Source of the DNA: Clostridia bacterium
GTDB lineage: Bacteria > Bacillota > Clostridia > Oscillospirales > Acutalibacteraceae
Length of the DNA stretch: 39,239 bases
Assembly (NCBI GenBank): GCA_017407705.1
Contig: JAFQWA010000018.1
Location: forward strand, 1-39,239
Direction: 5' to 3'
In this document: positions 32,423-39,239 of the stretch, in pieces
Position numbering within the stretch: the first letter of the stretch is position 1
How the letters are laid out: the number at the start of each line of letters is the position of its first letter
Position numbers and translations under genes: made by a program
The notes under the pieces: model-generated
The model's database searches: none
What the model saw: only the letters and a program-made list of their open reading frames with translations
Told to the model about the DNA's origin: nothing

Positions 32423-32894
32423 TTTGCTTTTCCTCCTCTACCCTTACATCAATCCCCGTTTGTCCTTTAATTTCCCGTATAAGCTTATCAGCCCTGTCCA
32501 TATCACTTTTATTAAGATAAATCTCTGCTCCTTTAATTACTATGCGTGACTCGTGGTCCTTATCCATAATAATTTTTATTTTGGCAGAGCTTATGCCGTT
32601 TTGATAAATAATACCCGATATATTCTGCTTTATTAAAACGGCACTGTTTTGCATTAAGCTTTCCAGTGACTTATCATACAGCTCTGTCTTGTAAAGATTT
32701 GAATACTCTGCATCCACATCAAACTGTATATCAGGCGGATTTAATATGGGCGTTATCAGTGATATTATCAGCACCGTTCCCGTAAGCAGCTTCATAGGTG
32801 CCCTAAAGCTACCCTTTGGCAGCAGCATTTCTATAACCCCAACGCACACCGCTGTTATGCAAATGGACATTACAGCCTCTTTCAACAGGTTCAT
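32415..32894 (-). CDS. spoIIIAF: Stage III sporulation protein AF
   Basis: Channel component with two N-terminal membrane helices and an extracellular C-terminal ring-like domain. The start MNLLKEAVMSI (159 residues) is chosen because AGGTGGG precedes it; its ATG overlaps the spoIIIAE TGA. The phrase VIEMLLPKGSFRAPMKLLTGTVLIISL is typical of AF proteins. An in-frame ATG 60 bp upstream lies inside spoIIIAE and lacks a site. Confidence 0.92.
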   Translation of the reverse strand: MNLLKEAVMSICITAVCVGVIEMLLPKGSFRAPMKLLTGTVLIISLITPILNPPDIQFDVDAEYSNLYKTELYDKSLESLMQNSAVLIKQNISGIIYQNGISSAKIKIIMDKDHESRIVIKGAEIYLNKSDMDRADKLIREIKGQTGIDVRVEEEKQSG

Positions 32895-34045
32895 AGCGAC
32901 CCACCTGCCACTGATATTATGGTAATAGAAAACACAAACATAACCGCCACACAAGCCGTTACCGAAAGCAGTATGCCGAGTGCTCCCTGCACTGAGTCGG
33001 TCACTGCTTTTATCTCGTTTAAGCTGAACATTTCAGCGGCCGACGAGCAAAACATCAAAGCAAATCTCCACAGCACTATTTCAACTATAATCGGCACTAA
33101 AATTATCAGCAGCACGATTATTGCGTAAATCCCCACCGAGGATTTCAGCAAACTTACACAGCTTTGCACCGAGCTTAACGCCTCGCTGATAGACGCACCG
33201 ATTACAGGCACGAAGCTGCCTACAAAAAATTTAGCGGTTTTGTTCACCACACTGTCTGATGCAGAACCTATGGCAGTCTGTATTGATAGGATTGCCATAA
33301 ACACCGTCATTGAGCCGGTGAGTATCCAGGTGGCGGATTTTTTGATTATTTCAGCGAACCCTTTAAGCCGTCCACCCTCAGATACCGATGCCGCCACCGA
33401 TACCGCCAAATACATAGAGCAAAAGGGTGTTATCACGTTAGCTCCGATATACGTCACCACCTGACAGGCAAAAAACATCAGCGGTTGCAGTGTGGCGGCA
33501 GAGGCTGAACGCATCAAGGCAATAAGTATGCCCAAAAACACGGGTATAAAGGCTATCATAAACCCACTGCAGACTCGTATGGTCCCCGCCGCTTTTTGCA
33601 CCAGTGAGCACACCGGCACCATCACCGCCGCTATGCAGATAAGTGCCGCCGCTATGTTCATAGTGTACTGTGGACCATCAGTTGCATCATAGCCCATACT
33701 CTTTATCAGCGCACATATCAAAATAGCGGTGATAAGCAGTGTACATACCTTTAATGGAGATAGTATGTAGTTTTTCAAATATTCCAAAAATGCCTTAAAA
33801 GCGCCTTTTGAGGTAACATTGGCAAAGGAAAAAGGGTCTTTAGGACTAAGCTCTAACTCATACAAAAACTCCTTGGCGTAATCGGGGGTTGCGTCTATTA
33901 AACTGTCAATATCCGAGCTATCGTAAAGCTCGGTATATATATCTTTATTTTCTGTTAAAGTTTGCATATCAAACTCGTAGCTTTCCCCACAAGCACAAAA
34001 TGTAAAAACTGCCGCAAACACTATAAAAAGCAGTAGTTTTTTCAT
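32891..34045 (-). CDS. spoIIIAE: Stage III sporulation protein AE
   Basis: Polytopic subunit of the mother-cell side of the channel; 384 residues. A signal-like N-terminal helix (KLLLFIVFAAVFTFCACG) is followed by a loop of about 80 residues and then about eight membrane helices. GSFVPVIGASISEALSSVQSC near 268 is a family segment. AAGGAG lies upstream of the ATG. It overlaps spoIIIAF by 4 bp. Confidence 0.94.
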   Translation of the reverse strand: MKKLLLFIVFAAVFTFCACGESYEFDMQTLTENKDIYTELYDSSDIDSLIDATPDYAKEFLYELELSPKDPFSFANVTSKGAFKAFLEYLKNYILSPLKVCTLLITAILICALIKSMGYDATDGPQYTMNIAAALICIAAVMVPVCSLVQKAAGTIRVCSGFMIAFIPVFLGILIALMRSASAATLQPLMFFACQVVTYIGANVITPFCSMYLAVSVAASVSEGGRLKGFAEIIKKSATWILTGSMTVFMAILSIQTAIGSASDSVVNKTAKFFVGSFVPVIGASISEALSSVQSCVSLLKSSVGIYAIIVLLIILVPIIVEIVLWRFALMFCSSAAEMFSLNEIKAVTDSVQGALGILLSVTACVAVMFVFSITIISVAGGSL

Positions 34046-34069
34046 TTTTACCTTCTCCTTTTATAATGG

Positions 34070-34456
34070 CTATTGCAACAGCTTTGCTATTATATCCAAC
34101 ACATTCGTTATCAACGGCAACGACATAACCGCTACGGTTATCTTCCCTGCCAACTCCACCCGTGATGCCAGTGAGGTCTCACCGCTGTCCTTACAGGTAT
34201 CTGCGGCAAGCTGAGTTATATAGCAGATACCAAGTGCCTTTATCAGCAGCTTTATACTGCCTTTATCTATCGACGTTTGTGACGTCATCTGGTCTATCAA
34301 GGTTATTATATCGGTGCTTTGCACTATTGTGAGTATTAACACGATTGCAGTGGCGATTACTGATAACGGCACTGCAAATTCAGGCTTGTACTGTTTTATT
34401 AAAACAATAAGTGCCGCAGATATTATAGAAAACCCGATTATTACCGTCATACTCAT
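34070..34456 (-). CDS. spoIIIAD: Stage III sporulation protein AD
   Basis: 128-residue membrane protein with four predicted helices, found between AC and AE in every spoIIIA operon. TSIDKGSIKLLIKALGICYITQLA near 79 is its typical segment. Only 3 bp separate it from spoIIIAC, and its ribosome site is weak, suggesting coupled translation. Confidence 0.93.
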   Translation of the reverse strand: MSMTVIIGFSIISAALIVLIKQYKPEFAVPLSVIATAIVLILTIVQSTDIITLIDQMTSQTSIDKGSIKLLIKALGICYITQLAADTCKDSGETSLASRVELAGKITVAVMSLPLITNVLDIIAKLLQ

Positions 34457-34459
34457 ACT

Positions 34460-34654
34460 CTATAATCCAAACACGGATTTTACTGTTTCAAACAGTGTGC
34501 TTATCTGTTGCACCAGCATCATCAGCACCACCACTATACCTGCTAAAGTCACCATCATAGCCTGTTCCTCTCGACCTGAGCGGATAAGCACCTGATGCAG
34601 TACCGCCACTATTATACCGATAGCCGCAATCTTGAAAATTAAATCCACATCCAC
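34460..34654 (-). CDS. spoIIIAC: Stage III sporulation protein AC
   Basis: 64-residue protein with two membrane helices. It carries IGIIVAVLHQVLIRSGREEQAMM, the hallmark of SpoIIIAC. It lies 15 bp after spoIIIAB and 3 bp before spoIIIAD. Confidence 0.94.
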   Translation of the reverse strand: MDVDLIFKIAAIGIIVAVLHQVLIRSGREEQAMMVTLAGIVVVLMMLVQQISTLFETVKSVFGL

Positions 34655-34669
34655 CTTAAACTACCCCTC

Positions 34670-35140
34670 TCATATCAAAACCACCGCAACGAACATTGCC
34701 GCAAAGGAGCCCAGTGAACAGTAAAGCTTTTGCTTTTGTGAGGCTTCCTCTCTTAGCTTTGATAAGCTGTCAGAAAACATACTGCTGTATAGCTCACAGT
34801 GACTCATCTGCCCACTAATATCGGTACTGCCTATGCCGTTTAAAAACAGCATCAGCTTTTGTTTTAACGGTTTGTCAATCACCAAAGCCTGATTTTTTGT
34901 AACCAGCTCCGAAATATCATCGCACTGCCAAAACCCCAAAGCCTTATACTGCTCATCCTCTGCCAATCGGCAGAAAATTCCATCCCTTGTCAGCGCCTCG
35001 TAGCAGATATACTGCTTTATGCTGCTTATCATCACCACTATCAGCTCGGTCTGCTGCAGCTTCTTTTTCAAATTTGCAGAAGCACAAAACCCCAATATCA
35101 ACGGGCAACTGCTAAGCAGTAATATTCCTATAACTCTCAC
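34670..35140 (-). CDS. spoIIIAB: Stage III sporulation protein AB, GTG start
   Basis: 156-residue subunit resembling GspF-type platform proteins; one N-terminal and one C-terminal membrane segment flank a helical cytosolic region. The frame opens with GTG inside spoIIIAA, overlapping it by 29 bp. Segments ISSIKQYICYEALTRDGIF and LFLNGIGSTDISGQ match the family. Confidence 0.91.
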   Translation of the reverse strand: MRVIGILLLSSCPLILGFCASANLKKKLQQTELIVVMISSIKQYICYEALTRDGIFCRLAEDEQYKALGFWQCDDISELVTKNQALVIDKPLKQKLMLFLNGIGSTDISGQMSHCELYSSMFSDSLSKLREEASQKQKLYCSLGSFAAMFVAVVLI

Positions 35141-36059
35141 CCTTTATCTCACTCCTTGTTAAAACCCGCTCCACTTTGCCCGGCTTGACCCCGTTTTTTA
35201 AGAAAACAAAATAATCAAAAGCCTCAGAGTTTATCAGCAGTTGTCCCATTTTTCTATGAACAAAATCATTTACTGACGCAGAGTGAACACTGGTAACTAT
35301 CCTAACTCCTGCATTAAAGCTGTCAGCCACAGCGCTAAGCTCATCAGAGGTGCCTATTTCATCAAACACTATCACGTCCGGAGATAAGGTGCGTATGGCA
35401 ATACTTATGCCCTCTGCCTTTTTATAGCCGTACATACAGTCACAGCTGTACCCCATATCAAAGCCGGTTTGACCGTTGTAAGGTGCACATATTTCACCTC
35501 GCTCATCCACCACACAAACCTTTCTTGTCCTTAGAGACAAGCTATATGCAATATCTCTGAGCAATGTGGTCTTGCCGCTTAAGGGTGGACCCACTATAAC
35601 GGTGTTGCCCTTATCGGCAATTGAAACTATATCTGCCGCCGCACCCTGATGTGATGCCGCTATTCTTAAATTTATTGAGGATATATTTTTCACATTTATT
35701 ATTTTTTCGTTTTCACAAACGGCACTGCCGCAAAGTCCCACACGGTGACCGCCTTTTACAGTCACAAACCCCTGATTTATCTCGTTTTGGTAGCTGTGCA
35801 CCGAATACTGACAAACCGACTTAAAGCATTCCTCTAAATCGTATTTACTGCATATATAGGTGGTATCACCAAACTGCTTTTCGGCTTGTCCGTATTTGCT
35901 GATGAACACATTCCCAAAGTCGGCGGTTATCATTAAAGGCTGATTGCACCTGAGCCTGACTTCAAAAGTCCGCAGCTTTATCAGTGGTGGCAAACGCAGT
36001 AATATACTGCATATATCCGGACTTAACGACCTTACTGCTTCATCAAATTTTCCTGTCAT
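35112..36059 (-). CDS. spoIIIAA: Stage III sporulation protein AA, secretion-type ATPase
   Basis: AAA ATPase related to type II/IV secretion motors, thought to energise the channel. The start MTGKFDEAVRSL (315 residues) follows GGGTG by six bases. Walker A GPPLSGKT is near 161-168, Walker B VIVFDEIG near 235, and an early GHRVGLCG segment precedes the ATPase. It is the first spoIIIA gene, and a sigma-E-like promoter lies 20 bp upstream. Confidence 0.95.
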   Translation of the reverse strand: MTGKFDEAVRSLSPDICSILLRLPPLIKLRTFEVRLRCNQPLMITADFGNVFISKYGQAEKQFGDTTYICSKYDLEECFKSVCQYSVHSYQNEINQGFVTVKGGHRVGLCGSAVCENEKIINVKNISSINLRIAASHQGAAADIVSIADKGNTVIVGPPLSGKTTLLRDIAYSLSLRTRKVCVVDERGEICAPYNGQTGFDMGYSCDCMYGYKKAEGISIAIRTLSPDVIVFDEIGTSDELSAVADSFNAGVRIVTSVHSASVNDFVHRKMGQLLINSEAFDYFVFLKNGVKPGKVERVLTRSEIKGESYRNITA

Positions 36060-36078
36060 TTTCATCACCCGCTTTGTA

Positions 36079-36108
36079 AATGTATATTCGAGTAATAAAA
36101 ATTTATGC
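36079..36108 (-). promoter_or_regulatory. Sigma-E-type promoter of the spoIIIA operon
   Basis: On the minus strand GCATAAA (36102-36108), 15 bp and TATACATT (36079-36086) match the sigma-E pattern (GHATAWT-like -35, CATACAHT -10) at seven of eight -10 bases. spoIIIA is known to be sigma-E-dependent in Bacillus, which supports the call. Confidence 0.6.
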
Positions 36109-36114
36109 AACAAA

Positions 36115-36143
36115 AAACCGCCTGACATAACATCAAGCGGTTT
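36115..36143 (-). terminator. Terminator upstream of the spoIIIA promoter
   Basis: Stem AAACCGC (36115-36121) with GCGGTTT (36137-36143), 15-nt loop, followed by three more Ts on the minus strand. It shields spoIIIA from the DUF4886 unit. Its last bases touch the edge of the inverted-repeat element. Confidence 0.7.
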
Positions 36144-36423
36144 AGGGAGTTGTGATTAGGGATAAATTGCCTTAAAAGGCAATTTTTTGCGGTCTAATGT
36201 GTTAAAAAGCCGCGGTATGCGTCAGCATTACCGCGGCTTTTTGCCTTTTATCCCATCAAAAATTTTCCCTTTTAAGGTGCGAAGCAGTTTTGTAAGAATA
36301 AATTTGTTATGATTTCGAAGTCGAGAAAATGCAGAAATACTTTGTGTCTTTCAAATTTTCTCGACAAGAAAGAATACAAATTTATCTGAAAAACCTAATT
36401 CTCCCTAATCACAACTCCCTTTA
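36141..36423. mobile_element. Candidate MITE-like element with 19-bp terminal inverted repeats
   Basis: A perfect inverted repeat, AGGGAGTTGTGATTAGGGA at 36144-36162 and its complement at 36402-36420, encloses about 240 bp without coding potential. TTTA is found at both edges (36141-36144 and 36420-36423) and could be a target duplication, although its last base is also part of the repeat. Inside are three further paired regions: 36164-36185, the hairpin at 36204-36242, and a two-tier arm (36299-36307 with 36376-36384, and 36320-36330 with 36355-36365). The whole can fold as a cloverleaf. No transposase gene for it is in the window. A structured RNA gene is the alternative. Confidence 0.5.
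36204..36242. terminator. Strong hairpin, bidirectional terminator form
   Basis: A perfect 14-bp stem (AAAAAGCCGCGGTA with TACCGCGGCTTTTT), 11-nt loop, A-run before and T-run after. It would end transcription of the DUF4886 unit. It lies inside the inverted-repeat element. Confidence 0.85.
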
Positions 36424-36427
36424 TATA

Positions 36428-37789
36428 TTATTTTTTCGGCACGTAAATTCTCAAATGCTCACTATCACTTTCATCCACAAAGGTATCACTGCCTATATAG
36501 GATAAACTGATAGCGCACATAGTGTTTTTACCCCACCACTGGTCGGTAACAAGCTTTGCTCTGTCGTAAACAGCGGCAGGACGGGTAGCAGCCACATAAG
36601 TCTCGCTTTCCCAGGCATCAGCCACATACTGATAGCCGTAGTCCTGAATTATCACCGAGCCTGCAGGCAAATCAGCCTTTTTAAGCACGTCCGAGGATAC
36701 GTAAAACAGCGGAGTACCGTCCTCACTGTTTTCAAGGTCAAACCTTGTAATACCCTTTGTGGAGTCATAAAACGAACCCACCACGGGATTCCAATTAAGC
36801 AAAGTGAAATTGTTTATATCCAGTCCTAAACCTTCAATAAGGTCAGCGTCGGTTTTTTCAGAAGGCTTGGTGTCGTATTTTGACTTGGTTACCTCATAAG
36901 GAGTTTTAATAGCACCGGCCACCGACTCACGAATAACCTCAAAGTCCTGAGCAATATCGATATGGTCTGAAGGCACCCAGTGTACCTCACTGCAGGATAT
37001 ACCCGTAATCGCAGTAAACCATGTAAGAGCGGCGGTATAGCGGCCGTAATTGTAGCTTAAATGGTAGCCGTCACGGGTGATGGTATCGCCGATGTAAGAT
37101 GAGCGAAGATTCTGAATGGCAGTGCCGCTGGGAATAACGCCCACAATATCCTTTTGAGGTAAAACCGATGACTTAACCGTATCGGTGATAGCCTTATACA
37201 TAGTCAGCTGATTGCTGTCGTATTTTGAGAATTCGCCGTGGGAACTATCGCCCTGATAAGCCCAGGTCATATGCCACATTATTTTGGTATCATTTTTAGG
37301 CTTGTTAGCCTTTACAAAGTTTAAAATATCACTAAGATGAGTGTAGGTATCGGCCTTACCGCTGCTTCCACTTGCCTGCTGAACAGTGATAATATCCCAC
37401 TGCTCGTCTTTTATGGCAGTCTGCACAGAGGTGTCGTTATCCGACAGCCAAGCGCCCTGAGTGTTTTTGTAGTAGGTATAAGCACCCTTTTCCTCACTGA
37501 TGTTACTCCAGTGAGTGTCCAGTGTGCATCCGCCTATGTAGAGGTTGCCCAGCACCACATTCTCAATGCCGCCGGACTTACAGATGTTCCAAAGATACTG
37601 CATACCGTCAACGCTGAAACTGTTGCCGATAGCAAGTATTTTCAAGGATTTTGTGTAATCGTTTGCAGTGTTCCCCGTAGTTGTCACAGTAGTATCCCCT
37701 TTTCCCTGTTGTTGTGTACAGCCTGCCGCTGTGATGATAACAGTCATCATCAAAACCAGTGCCAACACACGCTTTAAAGTATTTTTCAT
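36428..37789 (-). CDS. DUF4886 (SGNH-hydrolase-like) lipoprotein
   Basis: 453 residues with a lipoprotein signal (lipobox AAGC, Cys24). The domain opens with LKILAIGNSFSVDGMQYL, a GNSFS block I like to the SGNH/GDSL nucleophile region, followed by a GCTLDTHW segment and DIITVQQASGSSG; a later DGYHLSYNYGRY contains the candidate catalytic Asp and His. These features fit an extracellular esterase acting on polysaccharide or other ester substrates. A C-terminal beta-rich region of about 150 residues follows. AGGGGGC precedes the start; 14 bp separate it from the alpha/beta hydrolase gene. Substrate unknown. Confidence 0.85.
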   Translation of the reverse strand: MKNTLKRVLALVLMMTVIITAAGCTQQQGKGDTTVTTTGNTANDYTKSLKILAIGNSFSVDGMQYLWNICKSGGIENVVLGNLYIGGCTLDTHWSNISEEKGAYTYYKNTQGAWLSDNDTSVQTAIKDEQWDIITVQQASGSSGKADTYTHLSDILNFVKANKPKNDTKIMWHMTWAYQGDSSHGEFSKYDSNQLTMYKAITDTVKSSVLPQKDIVGVIPSGTAIQNLRSSYIGDTITRDGYHLSYNYGRYTAALTWFTAITGISCSEVHWVPSDHIDIAQDFEVIRESVAGAIKTPYEVTKSKYDTKPSEKTDADLIEGLGLDINNFTLLNWNPVVGSFYDSTKGITRFDLENSEDGTPLFYVSSDVLKKADLPAGSVIIQDYGYQYVADAWESETYVAATRPAAVYDRAKLVTDQWWGKNTMCAISLSYIGSDTFVDESDSEHLRIYVPKK

Positions 37790-37803
37790 AATAAAGCCCC
37801 CTA

Positions 37804-38538
37804 TTATTTATCTGTGCTTTTTATAAAATCATATACTATATGCTCTAACTTTTCCTTGTCATAACAGCAATGGGTACCCTCTAAAACCCTCACCTTGTAT
37901 TTTGACTCATCCACTCTAAAATGCTTTAAAGTTGATGCCACCAGCATAGTCTGCTCATAGCGGTTTTCCATATCCTTATCTGCAACCAGAAAAAGCATTG
38001 GAGCATAGCTTTGCTCTGAGCCTATGTAGTAAAGCGGTGCCGTTTCGTCAACAATCACACGCCTTGAGTCAATGCCCTTTTCTCTTAACACGTTAAAATG
38101 GGCAGTGGGCTGACCTGCATCGTGAACAAAGCCGCCAAGCTCAGCGGGGTCTATGTTGTAAGCGGCAAGATACCGTTTATCAAAGCACAGCATCATAGAC
38201 AGGTATGCACCTGCAGAGCTGCCACCCACAAATATTTTACGGCATTTACCGTAGTCACCAAGGTTTTTGTGTGCCCAAGCTACCACCTCTGCCGCATCTT
38301 CAATGAAATCGGGATAAACGGCTGTTGGGTACATTCGATAGTCAGCTGAAATCACCGCAACGTTATGCTGTGCAAGATACTCGCCGAGATTTTTGCCCCA
38401 GTCCTTTGTGCCGATCTCAAGTCCGCCGCCGTGAAAATAAATGAACACTGAAAACTCGTCAGTATCGGGAAGATACAAGTCCAGCACCTGCTGCTGGTGT
38501 TTTAACTTGCTGTAGGGAATGTCTTTTATCACTTTCAT
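37804..38538 (-). CDS. Alpha/beta hydrolase, carboxylesterase (HSL-like)
   Basis: Cytosolic esterase, 244 residues, no signal peptide. The oxyanion-hole motif FHGGG lies near 34-38, the nucleophile elbow GGSSAGAY near 105-112 (Ser nucleophile), an Asp in VADKDMENRY and the His in EGTHCCYD complete the triad. GGAGGGG precedes the ATG. It is the first gene of a two-gene unit with the secreted DUF4886 protein, suggesting de-esterification of a shared glycan or its fragments. Confidence 0.92.
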   Translation of the reverse strand: MKVIKDIPYSKLKHQQQVLDLYLPDTDEFSVFIYFHGGGLEIGTKDWGKNLGEYLAQHNVAVISADYRMYPTAVYPDFIEDAAEVVAWAHKNLGDYGKCRKIFVGGSSAGAYLSMMLCFDKRYLAAYNIDPAELGGFVHDAGQPTAHFNVLREKGIDSRRVIVDETAPLYYIGSEQSYAPMLFLVADKDMENRYEQTMLVASTLKHFRVDESKYKVRVLEGTHCCYDKEKLEHIVYDFIKSTDK

Positions 38539-38560
38539 TGTAACCCCTCCAATTTAGTTC

Positions 38561-38589
38561 ATTGTAGCACATCAGAAAACGATGAGCAA
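38561..38589 (-). promoter_or_regulatory. SigA promoter of the hydrolase-DUF4886 unit
   Basis: On the minus strand TTGCTC (38584-38589), 17 bp and TACAAT (38561-38566), 22 bp upstream of the hydrolase start. Confidence 0.6.
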
Positions 38590-38628
38590 GGGATATTAAA
38601 AGATAAATGAAAAATAACACTCGCATTC

Positions 38629-38651
38629 GGGTTCAAGTCCCCTTTCCTGCA
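38629..38651 (+). other. tRNA 3'-end-like segment, possible attachment site
   Basis: The 23 bases hold a T-loop-like GGGTTCAAGTCCCC followed by TTTCCTGCA, the look of the 3' end of a tRNA with acceptor strand TTCCTGC and discriminator A. The bases before it do not complete the T-stem (TTC where AG is needed) and no D- or anticodon arm is present, so it is not an intact tRNA. tRNA 3' ends serve as integration sites for many elements, so this may be an att core. The rest of the 38539-38818 spacer holds only the two promoters. Confidence 0.45.
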
Positions 38652-38747
38652 TAAAAATAAAAAGCGACCAAAAGCAGCGTAGACTGGGGAAAGAAAGACT
38701 AAAAGTACGGAATTTTCACAAAAATAGTAACGTTTTCTCAAAACTAC

Positions 38748-38776
38748 TTGACCGCTGCCTTTTTTAGTGATAAAAT
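38748..38776 (+). promoter_or_regulatory. SigA promoter of the TetR-family gene
   Basis: TTGACC (38748-38753), a 17-bp spacer ending TGA and TAAAAT (38771-38776). Two ACGATA copies exactly 10 bp apart (38782 and 38792) lie just after it and could be an autoregulatory operator. Confidence 0.7.
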
Positions 38777-38818
38777 AACATACGATATATAACGATAGAT
38801 ATATAAAGGAGGAGCATT

Positions 38819-39239
38819 ATGCCGCCTAAAGTTAAGGTAACAAAAGAAGATATTATAAATGCCGCAGTGGATATCGTTCGGGAAAGCGGAGCACAGGCAA
38901 TCAACGCAAGAACGATTGCTTCTGTGTTGAATTGCTCAACACAGCCGATTTTCTCCAACTTTGCTACGATGGATGAGCTGCGTCTTGCTGTTGTAGAAAA
39001 AGCGGATGTATTATGTCAAGAATATATGCAGCGAGAGGTTGAAAGCAAAAAGTATCCCATATATAAGGCAAACGGCATGGCTTACATACGATTTGCTAAA
39101 GAAGAAAAAGAGTTGTTCAAACTCTTATATATGCGTGACCGCTCAAGTGAGTTGATTCCCGAAGCAACAGAACAAACCGACAGAATGGAGTCGATTGTTC
39201 ATAATAATACGGGGCTTAGCGGTATCGATGCAAAATTGT
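38819..39239 (+). CDS. TetR/AcrR-family transcriptional regulator, truncated at window edge
   Basis: 140 residues are visible. AGGAGG lies 6 bases before the ATG. Residues about 8-55 form the HTH domain (KEDIINAAVDIVRESGAQAIN, then RTIASVLNCSTQPIFSNFATMDEL), a typical TetR N domain; the ligand-binding half is only partly present. It is divergent from the hydrolase unit and beyond the tRNA-like segment, so it may be the first gene of an inserted element. Ligand unknown. Confidence 0.9.
   Translation, partial: MPPKVKVTKEDIINAAVDIVRESGAQAINARTIASVLNCSTQPIFSNFATMDELRLAVVEKADVLCQEYMQREVESKKYPIYKANGMAYIRFAKEEKELFKLLYMRDRSSELIPEATEQTDRMESIVHNNTGLSGIDAKL

Noticed and set aside
38600-38655. Complete tRNA gene
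   Set aside because: Only a T-loop-like and acceptor-like end is present; no D-arm, anticodon arm or matching 5' acceptor strand.

Overview
The window looks like part of the chromosome of an endospore-forming, low-to-mid GC Gram-positive anaerobe of the class Clostridia, probably an Oscillospiraceae/Ruminococcaceae-type gut bacterium. The reasons are a complete spoIIIAA-AH operon, a ctsR-mcsA-mcsB-clpC heat-shock operon, Firmicutes-style ribosome binding sites (GGAGG), frequent TTG/GTG starts, and families common in gut Clostridia (DUF4886, DUF6873-like, FHA-RodA fusion). Nearly all genes lie on the minus strand. No rRNA, intact tRNA, CRISPR array or prophage was seen.

Layout. 1-2025: 5' part of a large secreted modular carbohydrate-binding-type protein, truncated at the window edge. 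2172-6708: ctsR-mcsA-mcsB-clpC with two CtsR boxes in its promoter. 6835-7054: a 40-aa Cys/Gly/Asn-rich protein behind a near-perfect sigma-K promoter. 7062-11456: MATE transporter plus a peptidoglycan synthesis pair (transpeptidase and FHA-RodA). 11567-13000: two plus-strand genes, one unknown and one with S1 domains. 13019-17142: a solitary Y1/RAYT-type transposase gene carrying a REP-like hairpin, then acpS, a membrane protein, a nucleoside hydrolase, a DegT aminotransferase and a VanZ-like protein. 17154-19643: polar amino-acid ABC importer. 19647-23709: ilvE, a DUF6873-like protein and a MacA/MacB-like pair lacking an ATPase. 23774-31283: a long housekeeping operon read as asp23-nusB-(TsaD paralog)-xseA-xseB-ispA-yuiD-(membrane protein)-cwlD-like-radA. 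31284-36108: spoIIIA operon behind a sigma-E-like promoter. 36115-36423: terminators and a roughly 280-bp element with 19-bp perfect terminal inverted repeats. 36428-38589: two-gene esterase/DUF4886 unit. 38629-39239: a tRNA 3'-end-like segment followed by a truncated TetR gene, possibly the edge of an integrated element.

How the genes work together. CtsR would repress its own operon. McsA/McsB mark proteins with phosphoarginine and ClpC unfolds them for ClpP. The spoIIIA products form the mother-cell channel complex around the forespore, and the CwlD-like amidase and the Cys-rich sigma-K protein fit later spore assembly. ispA, xseAB, nusB and radA supply isoprenoid precursors and DNA/RNA maintenance.

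Most promising observations: (1) the ABC importer's binding protein appears circularly permuted, with its usual C-terminal helix moved to just after the lipobox; (2) the asp23-nusB spacer can fold as a hairpin plus an H-type pseudoknot next to the nusB start; (3) the structured inverted-repeat element between spoIIIAA and the DUF4886 gene; (4) the sigma-K-driven Cys-rich mini-protein; (5) the candidate attachment site beside the TetR gene. All calls come from reading the sequence only; no database search was run.
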